In this document: piece after piece, positions 31,132 through 37,456 of the stretch
Layout: each line of letters opens with the position of its first letter
Position numbering within the stretch: position 1 is the first letter of the stretch
Assembly: GCA_012719495.1 (NCBI GenBank)
Contig: JAAYAG010000022.1
Coordinates: 1-37,456, forward strand
Length of the DNA: 37,456 nt
From: Bacteroidales bacterium
Lineage (GTDB): Bacteria > Bacteroidota > Bacteroidia > Bacteroidales > Prolixibacteraceae
Reading direction: 5' to 3'
The notes under the pieces: generated by a model
The model's database searches: none
What the model was told of the DNA's origin: nothing
The model's input: the letters and a program-made list of their open reading frames with translations, nothing else
Translations under genes and position numbers: made by a program

Positions 31132-33237
31132 CTATTTCCTGATAAAATCATTAACTGGATATTGTATTCGAATGTGGTAAATATTTATCAGTTTCCGAAG
31201 AAAAATTTGTTTCATTTGTTTGATATCGTTGAACGTGATTGGCGCGTCGTCAAGTTCATGATTTTCTACCTTGAAATCAATTATCATATCAATTGTCTCT
31301 TTTATTTTTTCATCAGTTTTTTCGCTCAAGCTACGCGTGGCAGCTTCAACACTATCGGCAAGCATAAGTACAGCAGTCTCACGTGTTAATGGGTTTGGCC
31401 CTGGATACCGAAACTTCTCGACGTCCAAGTCAGTCACAAGGCTCTTGTCCTTCTCTTTGAGATAAAAGTAACGGGCAAGACTTTGACCATGATGCATCTT
31501 AATAAAATCGACAATGACAGAAGGTATTTTGTACTTCTTTGCCAATATTATCCCTTCATTCACATGGTTAATTATAATCGATGCACTCTGATAATTGGTC
31601 ATGCTCTCGTGCGGGTTAGGGCCCCCCATCTGGTTTTCGATAAAAAAATGAGGATTAATAATTTTCCCAACATCGTGATATAACGCACCTGCCCTCACCA
31701 ACATTGGATTCCCTGAGGTGTGAAGGATGAAGGCTTCGGCTAAATTGGCCACTTGTATCGAGTGCTGGAAAGTTCCAGGTGCCTCCTCAGCCAGTCGACG
31801 CAAAAGTGGGTGGTTTGTATCTGAAAGCTCCATCAGGGTTACATCGGATACAAAGCCGAATAATTTCTCAAAAATGAAAATAAGTGGGTAAGAAATTAAA
31901 ATGAGAACTCCACTAAAAACGAACCATCGAATTTGATAGAAATCAATCAGTTTAAACGCTCCTTCTTTAATAAGCTCAAAAGCGAAATAAGTAATGATGT
32001 AGGTAACAATCGCTATTAGGGACGAAAAGACCAAATGCCCGCGCCGGTGTACCTTATCGAGGGTAAGTACAACCATTGAGCCAACAATAAGTTGAATGAA
32101 AACATATTCGAAACTATTAGGTGCCATGAAACCAATTAGCAACAAGGTTATAAGGTAAACAAAAATAGAAACTCTTATTCCCATGAAAGTACGAATAACA
32201 ATGGGCAAAATACAAACAGGAACAATGTAAAAATTGAGTGTTGGATTTTCGTAGAACAAACGAGCCAACATAAAAGTTATTAACACATTGGCTAGAACAA
32301 AAGCTAAATTTTTATTCCGCTGTCCATACCCCCGGCTAAATGTTTCAAGATAAAAGAACAACACAAACATCAATACCAGCACCAGAACCATCTTCCCTAT
32401 TATCTCATTCGATATCCAGCCCCCATACATGCTATTTTTCTTATAAGCCTGTTGAAGCGACTCTAGCAGAATGTAATTGTGGTTATTAACAATATCGCCT
32501 TCTGTAATTATCCTTTCTCCTGCCATCACAACTCCACGGGTAACCGACAGCAAAGAAAGTTGCTCATTAAGCATATTGCCGTTAAATTTTTCATCGTAAC
32601 GAAGGTTGGGCCCGATATAGCTGGCAAGATTAAGTTTTTGCTGCAACTCAGCCAGCAATGGACTACCCTCCTGCATTGCAGATAGCATACCAACGAGTTT
32701 TACGTATGCACTTTTTAGAGAATATATACTGTCGGGATGCGAAAGTGAAGCATAATTATTGCTGACGATGTAAAGCTGTTTTTTTACAAAAGGCTGCAAA
32801 GCCGTTTTATTGTCATCGTTAACAATCCCTTTGCTATAGCATGATAAAAGACATTTTATAAATAACTGCTTAGCCTCTGAGAATTCATTGGCAGAAAAAG
32901 TACCCTGAAAAGCACCGGAATTGTAGAGTCTGTCGGCATCGTTCAAAAACAAACCTACGTTATTTTCTGCGACCAACGAATCGAGAATCAGATAGGGTAT
33001 AAATTGTTTCTTTAAACTATCTCTTTCTTTATCAATAATTTCACTGGTTTTTAAAATGGGAAAATCAAATGGGGCGATAAGATTCTTATGCCTCCAGGGC
33101 AACCCTTTTTGAAATTCGAGCTTGTTGGCACCCTGCTTCGGAAACAATACGTACACAAGGCCAAAAGCAAACAAAAAGAGACCGATAAAAAAAATATTCC
33201 GCCCAATCCACCGCCAAGCACTTGTTAATATTGCCAT
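31132..33237 (-). CDS. PgpH-like 7TM-HD protein, probable cyclic-di-AMP phosphodiesterase
   Basis: The 701-residue membrane protein has one N-terminal helix (about 12-33), an extracellular 7TMR-HDED-type domain, seven transmembrane helices in the middle and a cytoplasmic HD domain. Metal-binding residues are seen in HSIQVANLAEAF, GALYHDVGKI (the HD pair) and MHHGQS. PgpH of Listeria degrades c-di-AMP, and many Bacteroidetes carry this architecture. It ends 35 bp before the corrinoid gene, and the two may share a transcript. Confidence 0.88.
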   Translation of the reverse strand: MAILTSAWRWIGRNIFFIGLFLFAFGLVYVLFPKQGANKLEFQKGLPWRHKNLIAPFDFPILKTSEIIDKERDSLKKQFIPYLILDSLVAENNVGLFLNDADRLYNSGAFQGTFSANEFSEAKQLFIKCLLSCYSKGIVNDDNKTALQPFVKKQLYIVSNNYASLSHPDSIYSLKSAYVKLVGMLSAMQEGSPLLAELQQKLNLASYIGPNLRYDEKFNGNMLNEQLSLLSVTRGVVMAGERIITEGDIVNNHNYILLESLQQAYKKNSMYGGWISNEIIGKMVLVLVLMFVLFFYLETFSRGYGQRNKNLAFVLANVLITFMLARLFYENPTLNFYIVPVCILPIVIRTFMGIRVSIFVYLITLLLIGFMAPNSFEYVFIQLIVGSMVVLTLDKVHRRGHLVFSSLIAIVTYIITYFAFELIKEGAFKLIDFYQIRWFVFSGVLILISYPLIFIFEKLFGFVSDVTLMELSDTNHPLLRRLAEEAPGTFQHSIQVANLAEAFILHTSGNPMLVRAGALYHDVGKIINPHFFIENQMGGPNPHESMTNYQSASIIINHVNEGIILAKKYKIPSVIVDFIKMHHGQSLARYFYLKEKDKSLVTDLDVEKFRYPGPNPLTRETAVLMLADSVEAATRSLSEKTDEKIKETIDMIIDFKVENHELDDAPITFNDIKQMKQIFLRKLINIYHIRIQYPVNDFIRK

Positions 33238-33290
33238 ATCTTATCAATTTATCACGAATACCATCATAAAATTAGAAAATAATTAACAGG

Positions 33291-33322
33291 TTGTTTCTAC
33301 CAAAGCAGAATTTGTATATTTG
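33291..33322 (+). promoter_or_regulatory. promoter of the NlpC/P60 gene
   Basis: TTG (33291-33293), a 21-nt spacer and TATATTTG (33315-33322) fit the Bacteroidetes -33/-7 consensus with a perfect TAnnTTTG. The start site would lie about 20 bp before the ATG at 33349. Confidence 0.65.
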
Positions 33323-33348
33323 GTTAGTGAACCTTATAGATTATTAGA

Positions 33349-34149
33349 ATGTCGTCGACCTACGGAATATCAGATTTAAGTTCGATACCAGTGCGCACTG
33401 AACCTACAGAGAAAAGCGAAATGTGCACCCAGATATTACTTGGAGAACATTTTACAATTTTAGAAGAACTGCCGAAATGGAGTAAAATAAAACTTCAATA
33501 CGACGGTTACGAAGGTTGGATTGACCGCAAAATGGTCACACCAATAACGAAGCGAGAGTTCATATATCTTTCTGAAAAACCACAAACTGTATCGGGTGAG
33601 ATATTCAACATTGTACAACAAGTAGATCATTACCGCAATTTTCTGATTGTTTCGGGCAGTACATTGCCACACTTTAAACCCAAAAAATCGACATTTAAAA
33701 TTGCTGATATCGAGTATTCCATTAAAGGCTCTATCAATAACGATCAGAAAAACGACGATTTAAGAAGTAAAATTATTAATACTGCACTGCGCTACTTTAA
33801 TGCGCCCTATCTGTGGGGAGGACGAACTCCGCTAGGTGTTGATTGCTCAGGACTTACGCAAATCGTTTACAAGATTGCGGGAATAAAGCTTCCTCGGGAT
33901 GCGTCGCAGCAAGCACAACTTGGCGAGCATTTTTCGTTTGTTGAAGAAGCTATGCCCGGCGACCTCGCATTTTTCGACAACGAACTGGGCGAAATTATTC
34001 ATGTAGGCATTATCTGGGAAAAGAATAAAATAATTCACTCTTCGGGTAAAGTGCGGATCGATAATATTGATCACGAAGGCATTTATAACATCGAGACCCA
34101 CAGGTATACGCACAACCTTAGGTTAATGAAACGGATCATTCCGCTTTAA
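33349..34149 (+). CDS. NlpC/P60 peptidase with N-terminal SH3-like domains, YkfC-like
   Basis: The 266-residue protein has SH3-like sequence in the first 125 residues (with the WSKIKLQYDGYEGWID repeat-like stretch near 44-59) and a C-terminal NlpC/P60 domain. The catalytic triad is C166 (DCSG), H218 (IHVGI) and H230 (IIHSSG). No signal peptide is visible, so it probably acts in the cytoplasm on recycled murein peptides, like the gamma-D-glutamyl-L-diamino acid peptidase YkfC. Its gene stands alone, divergent from the PgpH-like gene, with its own promoter and terminator. Confidence 0.87.
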   Translation: MSSTYGISDLSSIPVRTEPTEKSEMCTQILLGEHFTILEELPKWSKIKLQYDGYEGWIDRKMVTPITKREFIYLSEKPQTVSGEIFNIVQQVDHYRNFLIVSGSTLPHFKPKKSTFKIADIEYSIKGSINNDQKNDDLRSKIINTALRYFNAPYLWGGRTPLGVDCSGLTQIVYKIAGIKLPRDASQQAQLGEHFSFVEEAMPGDLAFFDNELGEIIHVGIIWEKNKIIHSSGKVRIDNIDHEGIYNIETHRYTHNLRLMKRIIPL

Positions 34150-34184
34150 TCACCTGAAAAAAAAAATCGGCATTATTAAAAAAG

Positions 34185-34221
34185 AAAAAGGCAACATTTC
34201 GCTGCCTTTACTTTATTTTTT
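34185..34221 (+). terminator. intrinsic terminator of the NlpC/P60 gene
   Basis: AAAGGCA (34187-34193) pairs with TGCCTTT (34203-34209) around a 9-nt loop, followed by ACTTTATTTTTT on the plus strand. It lies 38 bp after the stop codon. Confidence 0.7.
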
Positions 34222-34276
34222 ACTGAACCCTTCGCCAAACAACGCAGGGTTGCTGATAATGATATTTATCTATTGA

Positions 34277-35041
34277 TTAGAACAAATACTCAACACCAAT
34301 ATTTACAGTGTAACGTTTTAAATCGTATTTGTTTAGATTGAGTAACCAAGTATCGATGTCATGATCGTAATCGTTCTGGAAAATAAGCGGGTCGAAGAAG
34401 TAGGTATAGCTTGGCGACAAGGTAACAGCCCAATTCGGGGTTATATTATATTTAAGCAATAAACCACCCACAACACCTGATTGACTTTTATTAAAATCGT
34501 CAAGTACATAATCATCGTCAGTTTCACGACCTTCAAGAGTCGTTGTTTTTTCCCATTTACCTGATTTAAATTCAAATTGAAAACCAAGTGAAGCGTAAGC
34601 ATCGAAATTACCCAGTTTCAAGAATCGCAATTCTGCTTTAGGACTGAAATCCATGTAGCTAACAGCAACTTTTGATTCTTGAATTCTTTTAATATCTCCT
34701 GTTCCCGGGTTCGAGAGGTCTGGGTTCCAATAGCGGGTAAAACCAAGGTTTGAATAGTGCAATTCGGCTTTAACCCTCAACCAGTCTTTGATTTTAAGGA
34801 TACCATCGGCACCAAAATTGTAGTCAGGAAAGTTATTTTTATTTTCGAGAGGCATCCTACGATACAAACCGGGACCAGTTGTCCCATCGAATGACTTATT
34901 GTAGCCCATAGAAAAGCCTACACCAAATTGAACTTGCGAATGACCAAGCAATGTTGTTGATAATAAAATGACAACAAAAAATAATTTGATCATCAAACCT
35001 GTTGAATTTTTTTTCTTTGCGCAAGAATTTTTACTATTCAT
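34277..35041 (-). CDS. outer-membrane beta-barrel protein (porin-family-like)
   Basis: The 254-residue protein has a signal peptide (MIKLFFVVILLSTTLLGHSQ), which begins at codon 17 of the open frame, so ATG 34993 is an alternative start. The mature part alternates hydrophobic and polar residues and ends in a strand with terminal aromatic (NIGVEYLF), as in outer-membrane barrels. The ligand is not recognisable. A 272-bp gap without clear promoter separates it from the next upstream gene. Confidence 0.78.
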   Translation of the reverse strand: MNSKNSCAKKKNSTGLMIKLFFVVILLSTTLLGHSQVQFGVGFSMGYNKSFDGTTGPGLYRRMPLENKNNFPDYNFGADGILKIKDWLRVKAELHYSNLGFTRYWNPDLSNPGTGDIKRIQESKVAVSYMDFSPKAELRFLKLGNFDAYASLGFQFEFKSGKWEKTTTLEGRETDDDYVLDDFNKSQSGVVGGLLLKYNITPNWAVTLSPSYTYFFDPLIFQNDYDHDIDTWLLNLNKYDLKRYTVNIGVEYLF

Positions 35042-35313
35042 AGTTATCGAATTTGATATTGATTACACAATTAACCCTTTTGTGGGGAAATATTTCATTA
35101 TTTATTATTTCTACGTTCCAACCTAGGGTACAAAAAATCTGCTGCAAATATGAATAATATTATTAGTAAAATTTTACCAATAACGTATAAAAAAACATAA
35201 TTTTTGCAAATAACCCCAAGCTATCTTTTTTACACTTATTTAATTTTCAAAATTATACAAGAACAATATTTGTTTTAGGCTGCATTTAATTATGAATTCA
35301 GCCATAACAATTA

Positions 35314-36579
35314 TCAATTAACTTTCCTCGGAATAAACCAGAAATCCTGCAAGGAAAAAGCAACCGTAAGTTGCGAGTACCTTTCCCGCACCAAACCTAG
35401 TTTCTCAGTGCCCCGCTGTCCGGCTTCAAATGACACATTGATCATTGATGCCGATTTTTGAATTGGCAAACCCAACCCTACAGAAAAGCGGATATCATCA
35501 ATATCGAATCCTTTAGTTTGAACATATCCTGAATCATACCGATAACCAAAGCGGTATGAACAACGGCTCAGGTAACTCTGCTTATTTGTTGGCAAAATTT
35601 CGAATCCTAAAGAATATATTGCTTGAGGAATGTAAGCCCTATCATTGTTAACTGTTCTCCAATCAGCCATTTCAATATCACCGGCAAGCAAATACTTCCC
35701 TTTAAGAGTTAAACCAACCCCCACGCCATAAGACATTGGAGAAAAGACTGAAGTCGCGTTATCTTCGTAATAATAAATTGAATCGATAGCTGAAGAGCCA
35801 TATTGTTGTTGAATTAAGATTTCAGATGTTCCCCAGAGCCTCTGCCCTGTTGAGAACGCCCCACCAATATTAAGGCTCGACCCGTTTGTGTTGATTGGAA
35901 TTGTAAGTTGGGCTCCTAACTTAAAAGAAGCACCCTTATACTTAGTGCTTGTATGATAAAAAGAAGGGTTCTGAGACTGTTTCAATGTCCATGTTTTGCG
36001 GCTCTCAGTCACAGGACCATAATAATAAGCAAACTCGCCACCAAGTGAGAACTTTTCGGAAAACTTCAGCCCTAAATTTAAGAACAGTTTATTAATGCCC
36101 CCGGAACCTTCCCAATCGGTAAGGGCAAAAGTTTCATCTCCTTCAACCACTTTCATTGTACGTAAACGATAACCGATGTTGGTATATGGCATCAAGCCGT
36201 ATGAAGCCATCAGACTACGGTTTATGCGGTGGGATGCGACAATATGGGTGAGATTTCCGTTCCAGTATTTTTCGTCATGTTCAACAGCATCGGAACGAGT
36301 TGTCTTGACATTAACCCCCATTTCGAATAAAAAATTCATTGAATCGACAGCAGTAACGGCAGCAGGGTTCTTCAGATTAATGAAATACATATCACGCAAT
36401 CCGTAGCCAGTTCCTCCTAATGCAAGGTTTCGTCCGTAGGCAACACTGGCAAGGTCTCCAATTCCAAACTTCGAATATGGTGAAGATGTGTTGCTCTGCC
36501 CGGTTGAAAAAAACGGGATCAGGAACATGATGACAATTAATGCCAATATATTGTGTCGTAACTTATTCTTTAATTTCAT
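35314..36579 (-). CDS. outer-membrane barrel protein, FadL/PorV-like appearance
   Basis: The 421-residue protein has a signal peptide (to about residue 27, cleavage after STG) and then NTSSPYSKFGIGDLAS, the usual start of a Bacteroidetes outer-membrane protein set with repeated beta-strands. NLALGGTGYGLRD and FINLKNPAAVTAVDS near 50-82 resemble FadL/PorV-like barrels. It overlaps the upstream DUF4270 gene by 17 bp, so they are co-expressed. The transported or bound ligand is unknown. Confidence 0.78.
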   Translation of the reverse strand: MKLKNKLRHNILALIVIMFLIPFFSTGQSNTSSPYSKFGIGDLASVAYGRNLALGGTGYGLRDMYFINLKNPAAVTAVDSMNFLFEMGVNVKTTRSDAVEHDEKYWNGNLTHIVASHRINRSLMASYGLMPYTNIGYRLRTMKVVEGDETFALTDWEGSGGINKLFLNLGLKFSEKFSLGGEFAYYYGPVTESRKTWTLKQSQNPSFYHTSTKYKGASFKLGAQLTIPINTNGSSLNIGGAFSTGQRLWGTSEILIQQQYGSSAIDSIYYYEDNATSVFSPMSYGVGVGLTLKGKYLLAGDIEMADWRTVNNDRAYIPQAIYSLGFEILPTNKQSYLSRCSYRFGYRYDSGYVQTKGFDIDDIRFSVGLGLPIQKSASMINVSFEAGQRGTEKLGLVRERYSQLTVAFSLQDFWFIPRKVN

Positions 36580-37456
36580 AGTAGCTAATATACAATTCCA
36601 ATATCAACTCATCTTCGAGATTTTTTTGGTTGCCCAGGAGCAATTGATCAACACACGATCCAATTTCGGATTGAGGATAAGCAATTTGCAACGTGAAATA
36701 TGGATCCTGAACACTTAGATATTCATCCCGGATAAATCGGGTAAGATCTACTTTGTAGTATGTACGCCCCTTAATTTCATTGTTGAACACGAGTTCTGCT
36801 GTGATAGGAGTAGCTTGATCAAAATCAACCACTTGCCCGTATGGTCTATTCTTCTTATCAACTAAATACAGTTCCAGCGAACTGGGTAACTGATATTCTT
36901 TATCGTAGGTTCCTTCAAGGGGCTCGAGATATAATATTGCCTGAACTACAGCTCCTTTTCCTTCGAAATATAACTCGTCGATGGTTGGTATTTCAATACG
37001 GGTCCGGACATCGAGCCCGGCCTGTATCATGGTAGCATTCTGTGTTTTGGTACTAACTATTTTGTTTTGACTGAAATCCCGACCAACATCAATACCAACG
37101 AAAGGAGATTTACTATAATCATTCCGAATAGTACTAAAAGCATAACTATTTTTCTCAGAAGTTGTTAAATCGAATAAGTCACCGGCGTACTCTGTAAAGT
37201 CTTCGAGGGGATAATCGAAAAATAGTTCATCATTCTCTGAATAATCATGATAATATATCCTAAGTCTTGGTGTTACCGTTGAGTCAGTAACAGCATTAAA
37301 GCCCATGATATAAGAAGACTTCTCATTTGCAGGCCGAATAGTGTAGCCTTTGTATTTTTTTGCAAACTTATCTTTGTTATCGAGCAGTGAATCGAGATTA
37401 TCGTTTTCGTCTTCAAGCATTTGATAAAACTGCTTTCCATATTCATCAGGTACTCT
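36563..37456 (-). CDS. DUF4270 family protein, N terminus cut by window edge
   Basis: The frame is open from the right edge to the stop at 36563, at least 298 codons; an ATG at 37420 is internal to it and should not be taken as the start. The sequence matches the C-terminal part of DUF4270 proteins, which are Bacteroidetes lipoproteins or cell-surface proteins of unknown role: the GIDVGRDF and LYLEPLEG segments and the end in ISYYEIKE. It overlaps the barrel protein gene, as is common for this pair. Confidence 0.78.
   Translation of the reverse strand, partial: RVPDEYGKQFYQMLEDENDNLDSLLDNKDKFAKKYKGYTIRPANEKSSYIMGFNAVTDSTVTPRLRIYYHDYSENDELFFDYPLEDFTEYAGDLFDLTTSEKNSYAFSTIRNDYSKSPFVGIDVGRDFSQNKIVSTKTQNATMIQAGLDVRTRIEIPTIDELYFEGKGAVVQAILYLEPLEGTYDKEYQLPSSLELYLVDKKNRPYGQVVDFDQATPITAELVFNNEIKGRTYYKVDLTRFIRDEYLSVQDPYFTLQIAYPQSEIGSCVDQLLLGNQKNLEDELILELYISYYEIKE

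Overview
The window reads as a chromosomal segment of a nitrogen-fixing, probably anaerobic member of the Bacteroidetes. I infer the order Marinilabiliales (Prolixibacteraceae-like), but no marker gene here proves it. The supporting signs are TAnnTTTG-type promoters, a DUF4270 protein beside outer-membrane barrel proteins, a xylan-utilisation cluster, short AT-rich intergenic regions, and a nif cluster with nifI1 and nifI2 between nifH and nifD.

Layout. Positions 1-350 (minus strand) hold the leader and two tandem promoters of an rRNA operon; its 16S gene should start at the left edge. Positions 529-12971 are one minus-strand nif cluster. In transcription order it is nifH, nifI1, nifI2, nifD, nifK, nifE, nifN, nifB (with a NifX-like domain), a thioredoxin-like [2Fe-2S] ferredoxin, nifV and a small helical protein, closed by a hairpin terminator. 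It is a compact molybdenum nitrogenase set with NifI-type post-translational control; I see no vnf/anf delta subunit. DUF1697 and AlaX-like genes follow. Positions 14540-22650 are a molybdenum operon (minus): mop with a Cys/His tail, modE-like, modA, a di-TOBE protein, modB, modC. A two-gene restriction-modification module sits at the end of modC, flanked by a 198-bp direct duplication of the modC 3' end. Two small unknown genes and a nifA-type sigma-54 activator gene follow (22.8-25.1 kb). Then come a xylan operon (GH10 xylanase lipoprotein, GPH transporter, GH43; 25.6-29.3 kb), a corrinoid protein with a MetH-type reactivation protein, a PgpH-like 7TM-HD protein, an NlpC/P60 peptidase, and outer-membrane proteins ending in a DUF4270 gene cut by the right edge.

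How the parts connect. The regions upstream of nifH and of mop share two signals: a -24/-12-like element (TGGYACGATSATYG) and inverted repeats CCTAC-N6-GTAGG, two copies in each region. The spacing suits enhancer sites for the NifA-type activator encoded nearby, so nitrogenase and its molybdate supply may form one regulon. This is the most interesting inference in the window.

A second theme is repetitive intergenic DNA. Nearly every gap in the nif and mod operons carries its own tandem or inverted repeat words, several able to fold in RNA, and one gap holds three copies of a roughly 125-bp hairpin element with a compensatory base change.
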